From assembly GCA_022571215.1 (NCBI GenBank), contig JACZYG010000011.1, positions 1-64,000 of the forward strand: a DNA stretch of 64,000 bases, written 5' to 3'. Below are positions 15,663-24,950 of the stretch, piece by piece. The notes under the pieces were generated by a model. It worked only from the letters and a program-made list of their open reading frames with translations, was not told where the DNA came from and did no database searches. Position 1 is the first letter of the stretch; each line of letters begins with the position of its first letter. Made by a program: the position numbers and the translations under genes. The DNA comes from Fidelibacterota bacterium. Its GTDB lineage: Bacteria; Fidelibacterota; SORT01.

Positions 15663-17142
15663 CTCATCATCTTCGCTGAAGAATAACGTTTTGGAGCTCT
15701 CCAAGCACTCCATCATTTATGGAGTAGGAGTTCTTAGCAGACTTTCATCATTTATCTTACTCCCGATTCATACCGCATACCTTTCTCAGCACGACTACGG
15801 CATTTTGATATTGATACTCTCATTCATTGGTATCACCACCGTTTTCACTACTTACGGACTCAACGTATCATTCTTGCGATGGTATGTTCCTGAGACTGAT
15901 GCTGAAGAACGAAGGAGAATATTCAGTATCTGCTATTATGGGGTCGCAGGAATGACGCTTTTGCTTGCGGTAACGATAGTGACTACATCGCAGCCATTGG
16001 CAGATTTCCTGCTCCGTGACTCCAGCTACAAGCCGATGTTTATGATAGCCGGTCTGATACTCCTCATGGATTCCTTATTCCATTTTCCTCAAATGCTTCT
16101 TCAGGCGCGGAAAAATTCATTCGGTTATATCGGTGTGGTTTTCCTCAACGTAACCTTGAACCTTGGATTGAGTTATTATTTTATCGTTCAAAAGGGATTA
16201 GGAATACAGGGAGTTTTATACTCCGCATTGATAGCCGGTTTTGCGGCTTTCGTGGTGACCATTCCATTTGTACTAAAGCACCTTACTATTCATTTCTCGT
16301 TTGATAAGTACAAAGAGTTTGTTAAGTACGGCATTCCGTACGTCGCAAACTATCTCTTTGTAGTGCTGATAGACCTTAGTGACAGGTTTCTGCTCGAACG
16401 ATTCATAGATACCGAAAAAGTTGCTTTATACTCAGCCAACTATAAGATAGGGGCTGCGATGGCAATTGTGGTAAATGCCTTCAGGCTCGCATGGCATCCG
16501 TTCTTTTTATCGCTAAGTAATTCTCCCGACGCAAAGCGTACTTTCGGCAGAGTATTCTCATATTTTTTCTTACTCTCCTGCGGACTCTTCCTTTTCATTT
16601 CCATTTTTATAGAAGACATCGTGAGAGTCAACATCGGCGGATTCCATCTGATAGCAGAAAAATATTGGGAAGGAACATTTATAATTCCATGGGTCCTATT
16701 TTCATATGTGATTTCCGGTTCATACGTCATCTTCGCCGCTGGAATACATATTACAAAAAAAACAAAATACACCCCTTTGTTCACAGGCGCGGGGTTGCTG
16801 ACCAATATCGTGGCGAACATTATCCTGATACCGCTCTTAGGTATATACGGAGCCGCTATTTCGACCGCTCTCGGCTATGGCGTGATGACAATTATTCAGT
16901 ATTTCACTGTGCAAAAATTCTATTATGTCAAATATGAATTCGACCGGATTCTAAAAGTACTTGCTTCCACCGCTATTATTTTTGCAACGTACAAAATATT
17001 CTTTTTCGGATCGAATATCGCAGTCAAAGCGGCTCTCTTTATAGCATATCCCGTTGTCCTATATCTATTCCGGTTCTTCCTGAAATCTGAATGGAACGAG
17101 GTAAAAAGTCTAAGCGTGAAACTGCTCGGCAGGGCGAATTAG
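15646..17142 (+). CDS. Wzx-like oligosaccharide flippase
   Basis: 498 aa, with about 14 transmembrane helices, of the MOP/MATE superfamily. The N-terminus is typical (SKHSIIYGVGVLSRLSSFIL). The start is a TTG inside the end of the GT-C gene, suggesting translational coupling. It would turn undecaprenyl-linked oligosaccharide units from the cytoplasmic to the periplasmic leaflet, the step between the soluble glycosyltransferases and the periplasmic GT-C enzyme of this cluster. No dedicated polymerase (Wzy) or ligase (WaaL) is recognisable in the window. Confidence 0.88.
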   Translation: MTVSDNSSSSLKNNVLELSKHSIIYGVGVLSRLSSFILLPIHTAYLSQHDYGILILILSFIGITTVFTTYGLNVSFLRWYVPETDAEERRRIFSICYYGVAGMTLLLAVTIVTTSQPLADFLLRDSSYKPMFMIAGLILLMDSLFHFPQMLLQARKNSFGYIGVVFLNVTLNLGLSYYFIVQKGLGIQGVLYSALIAGFAAFVVTIPFVLKHLTIHFSFDKYKEFVKYGIPYVANYLFVVLIDLSDRFLLERFIDTEKVALYSANYKIGAAMAIVVNAFRLAWHPFFLSLSNSPDAKRTFGRVFSYFFLLSCGLFLFISIFIEDIVRVNIGGFHLIAEKYWEGTFIIPWVLFSYVISGSYVIFAAGIHITKKTKYTPLFTGAGLLTNIVANIILIPLLGIYGAAISTALGYGVMTIIQYFTVQKFYYVKYEFDRILKVLASTAIIFATYKIFFFGSNIAVKAALFIAYPVVLYLFRFFLKSEWNEVKSLSVKLLGRAN

Positions 17143-17144
17143 AA

Positions 17145-18227
17145 TTGAAAATACTCTACATCTCCCCTGAGCATACGGTCGGCGCTCTTTCTCTCTGGAA
17201 GAGAGAACATGAAAAACGAGGTAACGAATGTAGGTTCGTGACGCTTTACCGTTCAGCGAGCGGTTTTGAGGAAGATATTTGTCTTGATCTGCCGTTAGTT
17301 TCCGCGGGAAAGCTTTACGATAAACTCCGGAATTTCGTGTATCGTAGTCACGGCGAACTTGGCAGCAAAACTGTCAAAGAAGGTTTCCCGCCTGTTTGGA
17401 GTCCCTCGAACAGGGCGGAATCTATCTTTTTTAAAATGAGGGAATCCATTTGGAGCAGGTATGTGGAGAAAGCCATTATCAAATACGGATTGTCCGAATT
17501 CGACATCTATCACCTCGAATGGGGAATGGAATTTTACAGAGACGGCAGATTCATAACTGAAATGAAAAAAGAGGGAAAGCATATTGTCTGCACCTATCAC
17601 GGACAGGATATGCGTAACCGGGGCGTAATTCCCGCCATCGATGCGTTAAGCGATCTAAATCTTACGAGTGAACTCGACCTCATGCAGAAACATCCCGACA
17701 TCAATTATCTATTTCTTCCGTTTGACACGTCTGAATATGAACCGAGAAGAGAACCTAACGATCTGATAACCGTATCTCACGCTACCCGTAACCGCAGGGC
17801 GAAAGGCTCTGATGATATTTTGCGAATTTGTACGGAATTGGAGAGGGAGGGAAAGATAAAATTTTTATTTTTAGAGGATAGACCACATTCAGAGGTATTG
17901 GAAGCTAAAGCCCGGAGCGATATCTATATCGATCAAATCACTGATATAGGTTGGGGTTATGGTATGAACAGTGTTGAAGCCTTATCTATGGGAGCTGTTT
18001 GCTTCACTAAAATGAACGAGCGGTATAATAAGTTCATCCCGGATCATCCCTTCGTAAATGTTTCGGCAGAAAATCTTAAATCTGAATTAGCCGGCATAAT
18101 TGCCGATAGAGACAAATTAAAAGGAAAAATGATAGAAAGCAGAGAATGGGTCGTGAAACAGCATGACATAGTCAGCGTCGTAAACAAGCTTTATGAATAT
18201 TACAGAAAAATCGGGATACAATGGTGA
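17145..18227 (+). CDS. GT-B-type glycosyltransferase (family 1/4-like)
   Basis: About 360 aa from TTG 17145, which begins directly at the first strand (LKILYISPEHTVGALSLW) three bases after the flippase stop; a longer frame from ATG 17091 would overlap the flippase by 52 bases and adds a non-conserved charged tail. The C-terminal half has the Rossmann donor-binding domain with LITVSHATRNRRAKGSDD, then DIYIDQITDIGWGYGMNSVE, where the E of the E-x7-E-like region sits. The acceptor side contains CTYHGQDMRNRG. It probably transfers a sugar in the cytoplasm during assembly of the surface polysaccharide. Confidence 0.7.
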   Translation: MKILYISPEHTVGALSLWKREHEKRGNECRFVTLYRSASGFEEDICLDLPLVSAGKLYDKLRNFVYRSHGELGSKTVKEGFPPVWSPSNRAESIFFKMRESIWSRYVEKAIIKYGLSEFDIYHLEWGMEFYRDGRFITEMKKEGKHIVCTYHGQDMRNRGVIPAIDALSDLNLTSELDLMQKHPDINYLFLPFDTSEYEPRREPNDLITVSHATRNRRAKGSDDILRICTELEREGKIKFLFLEDRPHSEVLEAKARSDIYIDQITDIGWGYGMNSVEALSMGAVCFTKMNERYNKFIPDHPFVNVSAENLKSELAGIIADRDKLKGKMIESREWVVKQHDIVSVVNKLYEYYRKIGIQW

Positions 18228-18730
18228 CCCGAGAAAAATCAAAAGATACGTCTAAAGTTTCTATTATTACTTTAACAAAAGATATTATGTTAGAAAATTA
18301 CGACCGTATTAAAGAGCTTCTGGATTTGATCCCCGGAAGAAAATGGTCAAGAAAAGAAATAATTGCGGATAGACCGATGAAATGGGATTACAGTCTTCTT
18401 GCGATGGATAAAGATAAAATTATTGGCGTGCGTCTCATTTCAAAAAAAGGAAACACTCGCCACCATCATTTGACTTCGATTGATGAACTATATAGAAGAT
18501 CCGGGGTAGCAGGCAAAATGACTTATAGAAGCGCCGGAATGGCAATGAAATTGGGAGAATCTATTATGACCGTGAAGGTCGAGGAAGGAAATGATATGTC
18601 CCTGAATTTTCATTTAAAGCTCGGATTCACAGTTTACGGCGAAGAGCTCAACGAAGAAGAAGGCGTGAAATACATTCTCCTCCGAGGTAAGCCTGAGAAG
18701 ATTCTTGACAAGTTGAACGAAATTAAATGA
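18221..18730 (+). CDS. GNAT-family N-acetyltransferase
   Basis: 169 aa, overlapping the previous stop by seven bases. The GNAT core is visible: YSLLAMDKDKIIGVRLI, then HHLTSIDELYRRSGVAGKMT, where the usual acetyl-CoA pyrophosphate loop (Q/R-x-x-G-x-G/A) appears as RRSGVAGKM, and a final FHLKLGFTVYGEEL, the C-terminal strand seen in most family members. In this context it may acetylate an amino sugar of the polysaccharide, but the acceptor cannot be read from sequence. Confidence 0.75.
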   Translation: MVTREKSKDTSKVSIITLTKDIMLENYDRIKELLDLIPGRKWSRKEIIADRPMKWDYSLLAMDKDKIIGVRLISKKGNTRHHHLTSIDELYRRSGVAGKMTYRSAGMAMKLGESIMTVKVEEGNDMSLNFHLKLGFTVYGEELNEEEGVKYILLRGKPEKILDKLNEIK

Positions 18731-19422
18731 AGTTAGCCATACACCAGCCCAATTACCTCCCCTGGCCGGGTTATTTCCATAAGATGGAATCCGTTGATCT
18801 GTTTCTCATCCTGGACACCGTCCAGTACATGAAACACGAATACGATAACAGATGCAAAATTAAAACTCCCGAGGGTGAGCAGTGGTTGACTGTTCCTGTC
18901 TCGTCCCCCAACTTAGGTACGCCAATAAACAAAGTGATGTTAGCTATGGACGCTGATATATGGAGATATAATTGGAAACCACTCAAGAATAATTATTCCA
19001 AAAGTCCGTTTTTTGAAGAGTACAAGGATGAACTGCATGAAATCTATGGCAAAAAATGGGACAGACTCATAGACCTAAATCTGAAGCTTATTGAGACGGT
19101 TCAAAATTGGTTAGGAATTAAAACACGGCTGAAATTTGCATCGGAGCTTCCCGAAACCACGTTAAAGGGTACAGAATTAATACTTTCACACTGCCGGGAA
19201 TTGAAAGCGGATGAATATCTTTCAGGAATGGGAGGTAAGAATTATCTTGAACAGGAACAATTTGATAACGATAATATCAGGTTGGAATTTCAAAATTATA
19301 CACCGATAGTTTATCCGCAAAGGTTTGGAGATTTTGTACCCAACCTGAGTGTCATTGATTTATTATTTAACTGCGGCAAGGATAGCTTGTCACGAATTAT
19401 GGGAAATTATAGAAATGAATAA
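18727..19422 (+). CDS. WbqC-like protein
   Basis: 231 aa. The N-terminus MKLAIHQPNYLPWPGYFHKM is the hallmark of the WbqC family, along with FLILDTVQYMKHEYDNRCKI and the C-terminal block SVIDLLFNCG. The family lies in O-antigen and other glycan clusters, often linked to amino-sugar modification (an N-acyl transfer role has been proposed), but its biochemistry is not settled. The ATG overlaps the preceding stop by four bases and the gene overlaps the next start, so the cluster is translationally coupled here. Confidence 0.88.
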   Translation: MKLAIHQPNYLPWPGYFHKMESVDLFLILDTVQYMKHEYDNRCKIKTPEGEQWLTVPVSSPNLGTPINKVMLAMDADIWRYNWKPLKNNYSKSPFFEEYKDELHEIYGKKWDRLIDLNLKLIETVQNWLGIKTRLKFASELPETTLKGTELILSHCRELKADEYLSGMGGKNYLEQEQFDNDNIRLEFQNYTPIVYPQRFGDFVPNLSVIDLLFNCGKDSLSRIMGNYRNE

Positions 19423-20077
19423 AACAGATTTTGATAATTGCGGCTTTACCCATTCGCATTATAAGGCGTGTATCCAACATGCCCTCGACAGCGGATACCG
19501 GTTTCTTCGCATGAAAGACGCCCTGAACAAGTTGGATGATGATAAGATCATTCTAATGAGACATGATGAGGATTTGTCACTGCCTGCCGCATACAATCTT
19601 GCCAGGATCGAAGGTGACCTTGGAATAAAAGCCACCTATTTTTTAAGGTTACACGCTAAAAATTACAATTTGCTGTCGCACGAGTCATATTCCATAGCGC
19701 ATAAGATCATTGAGATGGGACATGAAATTGGTTTCCATTATGAACTCCACACTCATCCAGCTCTTCTTGAAAAGGAAATGGAACTGTTTGAGCGCTCAAA
19801 GTCTCTAATGGAATCGCTGTTAGGCGCTGAGATAATAGGGATGAGCTATCACGAACCTGCCCGGTTTATGAATGAAAAAGATAAAAGAGAACTGCCTCCG
19901 GGTATCCAATATGAAGCGTACGAAGAGCGGTTCATGGACAATTATAAGTATATCTCCGACAGCTCCGCCCACTGGAGGGAAGGATGCATGTGTCAGCACA
20001 TCGGTAAAGAAGACAGATTGTACATTCTTACGCATGGGTTTTGGTGGTTCGATAAAAGCCCGGTAGAAAATTACTGA
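19415..20077 (+). CDS. NodB-like polysaccharide deacetylase
   Basis: 220 aa from ATG 19415, which overlaps the WbqC stop by eight bases; the longer frame from 19349 is just read-through of the WbqC coding region. Motif 1 is present as MRHDEDLSLPAAYNLARIE (metal-binding acidic residues), with KATYFLRLHAKNYNLLS and the H-x3-H-like region EIGFHYELHTH. These features are those of divergent polysaccharide deacetylases that remove N-acetyl groups from sugars. Together with the acyltransferases in the cluster, this suggests amino sugars whose N-acyl groups are exchanged. Confidence 0.75.
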   Translation: MNKTDFDNCGFTHSHYKACIQHALDSGYRFLRMKDALNKLDDDKIILMRHDEDLSLPAAYNLARIEGDLGIKATYFLRLHAKNYNLLSHESYSIAHKIIEMGHEIGFHYELHTHPALLEKEMELFERSKSLMESLLGAEIIGMSYHEPARFMNEKDKRELPPGIQYEAYEERFMDNYKYISDSSAHWREGCMCQHIGKEDRLYILTHGFWWFDKSPVENY

Positions 20078-20078
20078 G

Positions 20079-21005
20079 ATGTTGAGAGCTTCCATCATTC
20101 TTCCCGCCTACAACAATATTTCCACGATTGAACGACTATGTGAATCGTTAAGAAAACAATCGATGTCCTCAAGTGAATTTGAAATTATTGCTGTCGATGG
20201 CGGCTCTACCGATGGAACGCTGCAATTCTTGGAATCGCTGAATTTTGAGTCCTCTTTCACACTTATCAAGCAGGAAAAAAATCTTGGGATAGGCTCAGCT
20301 AGAAACTGCGGGATCATTGCCGCCAAAAGTGAGATTCTATTATTTATCGATTGTGACATGGAAGTAGAAGAAGATTGGGTGGAAAATCATACCGTCCCGA
20401 TAGAAGAGGGAAGATGGGATGGGGCTGTCGGGAATGTGCGTCATGAAACTAAGGAAAGAACAAAGTTTGTCCGGTACTTAGACAGGGCGGGGCGGGGCGC
20501 CAAGGGTTACATGAAAGAAAAACAGCTGGGTCACAGTCATTTTCAGTATTGGAACTGTTCCATACGGAAAGAACTCTTGACTCAAGTTGGGGGATTCGAT
20601 GAGAAAATTAACCAGTGGGGAGGAGAAGAACTTGAGCTCATGGTACGGGTAGAGAACCACGGAAAAGTTAATCTACGATATAATCCGGATGCCAAATCAA
20701 TTCATCATCAAGATAGAACACTCGAAAAAACTTGTGATTTACTTGAAAACTTCGGAGCCAAAGTAGTGCCGTATCTTGTTGAAAAGCATCCATTTTTAGA
20801 AAACGAGTTCAAGACTCGCTATTTGGATAATCCCTTAAGCAGAAAAGTATTGATGATTTCCCTTTTAAATCCGATATTTTTCCGAATGGCAAAAACAGTT
20901 TACAAATTTATGCCGGGGGCGCTTGCCTTTCCTGCAATTAAATATATTCTCGGTTATAGCGTTTTTAGAGGTTATATTTCCCACTTAAATTTACGCATGA
21001 AATAA
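20079..21005 (+). CDS. glycosyltransferase family 2
   Basis: 308 aa. The GT-A fold starts with ASIILPAYNNISTIERLC, followed by AVDGGSTDGTLQFLE (UDP binding) and a D-x-D-type site FIDCDMEVEEDW (residues ~92-94). The C-terminal part has GGFDEKINQWGGEELELM, the acceptor-side GGxDE and ED-like motif. It is a cytoplasmic inverting glycosyltransferase. It follows the deacetylase gene by one base and is the last glycan gene of the run. A hydrophobic C-terminal stretch may tether it to the membrane. Confidence 0.9.
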   Translation: MLRASIILPAYNNISTIERLCESLRKQSMSSSEFEIIAVDGGSTDGTLQFLESLNFESSFTLIKQEKNLGIGSARNCGIIAAKSEILLFIDCDMEVEEDWVENHTVPIEEGRWDGAVGNVRHETKERTKFVRYLDRAGRGAKGYMKEKQLGHSHFQYWNCSIRKELLTQVGGFDEKINQWGGEELELMVRVENHGKVNLRYNPDAKSIHHQDRTLEKTCDLLENFGAKVVPYLVEKHPFLENEFKTRYLDNPLSRKVLMISLLNPIFFRMAKTVYKFMPGALAFPAIKYILGYSVFRGYISHLNLRMK

Positions 21006-21019
21006 ATCGAAAGGAATCA

Positions 21020-22603
21020 ATGAACTTAAACTTACCGAAAGAGCTTCAAAGTCAAGTTCTTGAGATAAGCCTATCGAAAAATACTGTTGCGGATTTTCAT
21101 AAATCGGTGTTAGAAGATCTGCCTGCAAACGGAAAAGAGGGTGTTCTATTATATAAAAGTTTTAATTTTGATTTGAGAAATCAAGAAATACTTCACCTTA
21201 TTCAAAGTACTGACTTTAAACATATTACCATCCTGAATGGTAAATCAAAACTAAACGAAATATCAGATTTCAAGAGCATAAATATAACAGAGACTGATAA
21301 GTTTAAAAATTATTCGTTTTTGATCTTATCAAGTCCGAAAATCAGCTATGCCGTAATATCCACAATCACCGAAGAGGATATTCAGATATTCAATCCCTCA
21401 ACGATGACCGTTATTACACAATCTCCGAAAGTCATTGATTTTTACTGGCGTAAAATTTCGGAACAGGTAGGCGTTATAGCTACCGATATTGTCATACACA
21501 GTCCCGAAAACACCGTATTAGCTAACGAAAAAATTGTATTTGATGTCATTTCCAAACTTGACAGCTCCCGTGTGGTTTCCGATAGAAGGGTATTTGAGCT
21601 ATCCTCCCTTTTACGATTTTTGAATAGCATTTCCGGAAGACTAATAGAAGATGAATTTCTTCGGGAAGTCGGTAAAAAACTTATAGAGTTAACGGAAGCG
21701 CCGGTAGGGTTGATTCAGTCACAAGACCTTGAGACGGATGAAATGCAAACCCTCCTTTTTTGGGAGGGATTTGAATTATTTATTGGCAAGGAATTGGCTG
21801 AGTTGGATTTCCCTTGTAAAAACTATATTGATACTCTTCAAGAGGAAAAGTCGATATTATTCAGTCTGAGTGACGATAAATCTCCCTTTCTCGAGCCGGA
21901 AAATTTGACAAGCCTTGATGTTTCAACCGGTATATTATATCCTCTTCACGGTCCGGAAAAAATTAGAGGCTCATTGATCCTGCTTTTTCCAGAAACAAAA
22001 CCAAAAACCAAATTGAACCATCAATTTTTTGATGAAATAGCCGCTGCGGTTTCTATAGGCTTTAAACAACTCATTTCGCATCAAAAAATCCACAAAGAAG
22101 CGATAACTGATGGTCTGACCGGATTATATAACCATCGATTTTTCGTTGAGCAACTCTCGAAAGAGATAGAAAGATCTCAAAGATATCAAAACCCTCTTGG
22201 TCTTCTAATGCTTGATATAGATAATTTCAAAAATTACAATGACACTAACGGTCATCCGGCAGGAGACGAACTGCTGAAAAGCGTAGCTGACATCTTTAAA
22301 CGGTCTGTGCGAAGAACCGATTATGTGACCCGTTATGGAGGAGAAGAGTTCGCAATTATATTACCTGAAACTCCTATGGAGAAAGCTCAACTTGTTGCTG
22401 AAAAGATTCGTAAGGAAATAGAAAAAGAAGTCTTTGATAATCAAGAGACGCAACCCGGCGGTAATTTAACAATCAGCGTTGGTGTTGCCTCGCACAGTAA
22501 AGATTTTAATCAGGTTGACGAGTTTGTTCAAGACGCTGATGTAGCATTATACAATGCTAAAGAATCCGGAAGAAACAAAGTTTGCTTAGCCGGTGAGCAC
22601 TGA
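21020..22603 (+). CDS. GAF-GGDEF diguanylate cyclase
   Basis: 527 aa. Residues ~1-170 are a DICT-like or other unidentified sensory domain, ~200-350 a GAF-like domain and ~365-525 a GGDEF domain. The active site is GGEEF at 440-444, with DGLTGLYNHRFF at its start and LMLDIDNFKNYND for metal binding. An R-x-x-D inhibitory site (RRTD) lies five residues upstream of GGEEF, so product inhibition is likely. It makes c-di-GMP from GTP. It sits 15 bp after the polysaccharide cluster, suggesting control of surface polysaccharide or attachment, and its tail overlaps the convergent SDR gene by 18 bases. Confidence 0.9.
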   Translation: MNLNLPKELQSQVLEISLSKNTVADFHKSVLEDLPANGKEGVLLYKSFNFDLRNQEILHLIQSTDFKHITILNGKSKLNEISDFKSINITETDKFKNYSFLILSSPKISYAVISTITEEDIQIFNPSTMTVITQSPKVIDFYWRKISEQVGVIATDIVIHSPENTVLANEKIVFDVISKLDSSRVVSDRRVFELSSLLRFLNSISGRLIEDEFLREVGKKLIELTEAPVGLIQSQDLETDEMQTLLFWEGFELFIGKELAELDFPCKNYIDTLQEEKSILFSLSDDKSPFLEPENLTSLDVSTGILYPLHGPEKIRGSLILLFPETKPKTKLNHQFFDEIAAAVSIGFKQLISHQKIHKEAITDGLTGLYNHRFFVEQLSKEIERSQRYQNPLGLLMLDIDNFKNYNDTNGHPAGDELLKSVADIFKRSVRRTDYVTRYGGEEFAIILPETPMEKAQLVAEKIRKEIEKEVFDNQETQPGGNLTISVGVASHSKDFNQVDEFVQDADVALYNAKESGRNKVCLAGEH

Positions 22604-23341
22604 TCCCCCGTTCACATTTAGTGAAATTCCCGTAATATAAGAGGCTTCATCGGAGGCAAGAAATACAACTGCTGCCGCGCTGTCTTCAGCTTTTCCTATT
22701 CTCCTGAGAGGTATTGTTTCTGCAATTATGGAATCGTTACCTCCTCGGAAGACTTCGGCAGTCATATCCGAGTATGTCCATCCCGGACAAACGCAATTTA
22801 CTCTTATTCCTTTAGGACCTAATTCCGAAGCAAGCGATTTGGTCAACGATGTGACCGCTCCCTTACTTGCGGCGTAATGAGAATGAAAAGCCTCGCCCCT
22901 TTGAGCTGCCGTTGAAGAGATATTTATTATGGAACCGCTCTGTTGTTTAATCATTGTAGGAATCACCGCTCTGATGCAATTAAGCGTGCCGTTAAAATTT
23001 ATGGACATCGTTTCATCAGCAATCGCATCGGACATCATATCTATATGGGATTCTTTCCAGATGGCGGCATTGTTCACTAATATATCTATCTTACTCCAGC
23101 TTTCCAATGCCTGATTTATCATCTCCTGAACCGAACTCATGTCGGTAACGTCTGCCTGCACCGCAATGGCATCTCCGCCATTTCTTTCTATATTTTTAAC
23201 AACCGATGCCGCTGATTCAGAATTGCTGACATAGTTGACCAGAACCTTTGCGCCCTGTTCGGCGGCGGAACGGCATATTGACGCTCCTATTCCCCTGGAG
23301 CCACCCGTTACTATCATCACTTTATTTTTTAAGTCAAACAA
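22586..23341 (-). CDS. short-chain dehydrogenase/reductase (FabG-like)
   Basis: 251 aa, classical SDR. NAD(P)-binding GGSRGIG is at residues ~13-19, NNAA at ~89-92, the catalytic Ser in INISSTAAQ, and Y-x3-K in YAASKGA. It ends with ITGISLNVNGG as in FabG. The substrate cannot be read; the gene is not next to other fatty-acid genes, so it could be an oxidoreductase for a sugar, alcohol or ketone. It lies five bases after the rhomboid gene on the same strand. Confidence 0.85.
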   Translation of the reverse strand: MFDLKNKVMIVTGGSRGIGASICRSAAEQGAKVLVNYVSNSESAASVVKNIERNGGDAIAVQADVTDMSSVQEMINQALESWSKIDILVNNAAIWKESHIDMMSDAIADETMSINFNGTLNCIRAVIPTMIKQQSGSIINISSTAAQRGEAFHSHYAASKGAVTSLTKSLASELGPKGIRVNCVCPGWTYSDMTAEVFRGGNDSIIAETIPLRRIGKAEDSAAAVVFLASDEASYITGISLNVNGGSVLTG

Positions 23342-23346
23342 GGGAT

Positions 23347-24171
23347 TTAATTTATATTTCTTTTATCTTTTGAAATAACTTTACTCGCTTCTTCAAGTCT
23401 TTGTTTCTCATCTTCAGTAAGATTTTCATATCCAACTTCGTTTATACGGTCTAAAATAATATCTACTTCATGCATGACGTTATCGTAGCTTCTCCGTGAC
23501 CGTTCAGCTCTTTTTACCTGTTGTTTTATCTTAAAATTATTCAGTGAACCGCTTAAATTGGAGATCCTGACGTTCGACTTCATGTATATAAAACCGATAA
23601 CCATCCCCGATAAATGAGTGAGATGACTCACCGTGCTTGCCCCGCCGGTGAGACTGCTGATGAACGCCACGCCGCCTATAAATAGCACAAAATATTTCAC
23701 CTTGACAGGGATCAAGAAATACAGATATATGACCCTGTTAGGAAACATCAATCCATAAGCGAGAAGTACGCCGTAGACTGCACCTGATGCTCCGACTACC
23801 GGGATAGTGCTGTCTAATGAGAATAGAGCCGTGATGATACCCGAGCCTACGCCGGTGATGAAATAATATCCTAAGAATTCTTTCCTGCCCCAGTATCGCT
23901 CTATCTCACTTCCAAACATCCATAATACAAGCATATTAATAAATAGATGCCATATCCCTCCATGAAGGAACAAATACGTGAAGGGCTGCCAGATATATAG
24001 TTTGCTCCATATGTACTTTGGAACAAGCCCGAAGAACATATTGAACAGTGATTCTAATTCTAACAGCGCCTCAAGAAAAAATACTGCGACGTTTGCTACG
24101 ATAAGTATTTTAATTGCGGAAGATATGCCTCCGCCAAAATACAGGATTCTCTCTGAAGAACGAAATTCCAT
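23347..24171 (-). CDS. rhomboid-family intramembrane serine protease
   Basis: 274 aa, six-helix rhomboid core. The catalytic Ser129 lies in VVGASGAVYGVLLA and His186 in SHLTHLSGMVIGF; the HGGIWHLFINMLVLWMFG helix carries the family's conserved His and Asn of the oxyanion region. A C-terminal charged helix (~200-274) extends into the cytoplasm. It cleaves transmembrane segments of other proteins; targets in this organism are unknown. It is the first gene of a two-gene operon with the SDR. Confidence 0.93.
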   Translation of the reverse strand: MEFRSSERILYFGGGISSAIKILIVANVAVFFLEALLELESLFNMFFGLVPKYIWSKLYIWQPFTYLFLHGGIWHLFINMLVLWMFGSEIERYWGRKEFLGYYFITGVGSGIITALFSLDSTIPVVGASGAVYGVLLAYGLMFPNRVIYLYFLIPVKVKYFVLFIGGVAFISSLTGGASTVSHLTHLSGMVIGFIYMKSNVRISNLSGSLNNFKIKQQVKRAERSRRSYDNVMHEVDIILDRINEVGYENLTEDEKQRLEEASKVISKDKRNIN

Positions 24172-24266
24172 TTAATTTGTCAATCCAAACACTTTTATGC
24201 ACCTTACCGAAAGATAGCAATTATCTGATAATCTGCAACAGTAAGAGTGAATTCGTTTTATGATTT

Positions 24267-24950
24267 CTAATTCTTATGAACGAGCTCGTTCACAAAGCTG
24301 AGCGCTTTTGTTTGCTTCATACCCTCGATATGATATTCGAAATATTTTTCAAAGAAACGGTTAATCTTTTTAAACGTGCCTCTTGTAAACTGTTCTACGT
24401 TCAATTCATTTAGATCACTCTCTTCGAGCTGTCTAAAGATTTGCAGAGCTTCGCCTTTTAGTCGCTCCCCCCCTCCCATCCCCTCTGGATTATCGGCATC
24501 TATTTCAAAACCGATCAGACGGAGAAGGTTTATCTCGAAATGCCACAATATAGGAATATCTGTTTCGCTCTCATTGAGAACAAGCAGCGATTCGTTTAGC
24601 AGATCAAACAGATCCTCGTTCGATTCGGATTCCGTCACCACGCTGTCAATGAGGTTTACCATTGCAAAAGCAACCGCGACTTTTCTGAGACTCTTAATAA
24701 TCGAAGAATTAGAGCGCATAGAATCAACTTCTGATAACATTTGGAGATCTCTGCCCTCTTTGTGGTAATAAACTATCGAAACATAAGCCGCCGGCTCAAG
24801 AGACCCCACAAATTTACTTTTGGGATTACGGGCGCCTTTTGCAATAAGAGCAATCTTCCCATATTCTTTCGTGTAAAGAGTAACTATCAGACTGGTTTCA
24901 CTGTACTTGATCCTGCGGAGAATTACGCCTTCAGCCTTTTGAATCGGCAC
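24267..24950 (-). CDS. recO: DNA repair protein RecO
   Basis: 227 aa. The N-terminal OB fold is typical (KAEGVILRRIKYSETSLIVTLYTKEYGKIALIAKGARNP is the relevant span, residues 5-43), followed by the helical domain. The usual C4 zinc motif of many RecO proteins is missing, as in several other phyla. RecO loads RecA on SSB-coated gaps with RecR. The start is GTG, overlapping the CPBP protease stop by one base (TAGTG), so the two are coupled. Confidence 0.85.
   Translation of the reverse strand: MPIQKAEGVILRRIKYSETSLIVTLYTKEYGKIALIAKGARNPKSKFVGSLEPAAYVSIVYYHKEGRDLQMLSEVDSMRSNSSIIKSLRKVAVAFAMVNLIDSVVTESESNEDLFDLLNESLLVLNESETDIPILWHFEINLLRLIGFEIDADNPEGMGGGERLKGEALQIFRQLEESDLNELNVEQFTRGTFKKINRFFEKYFEYHIEGMKQTKALSFVNELVHKN

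Noticed and set aside
24376-24768. 130-codon plus-strand frame opposite recO
   Set aside because: Very Ser-rich translation typical of the antisense of a Glu/Leu-rich gene.
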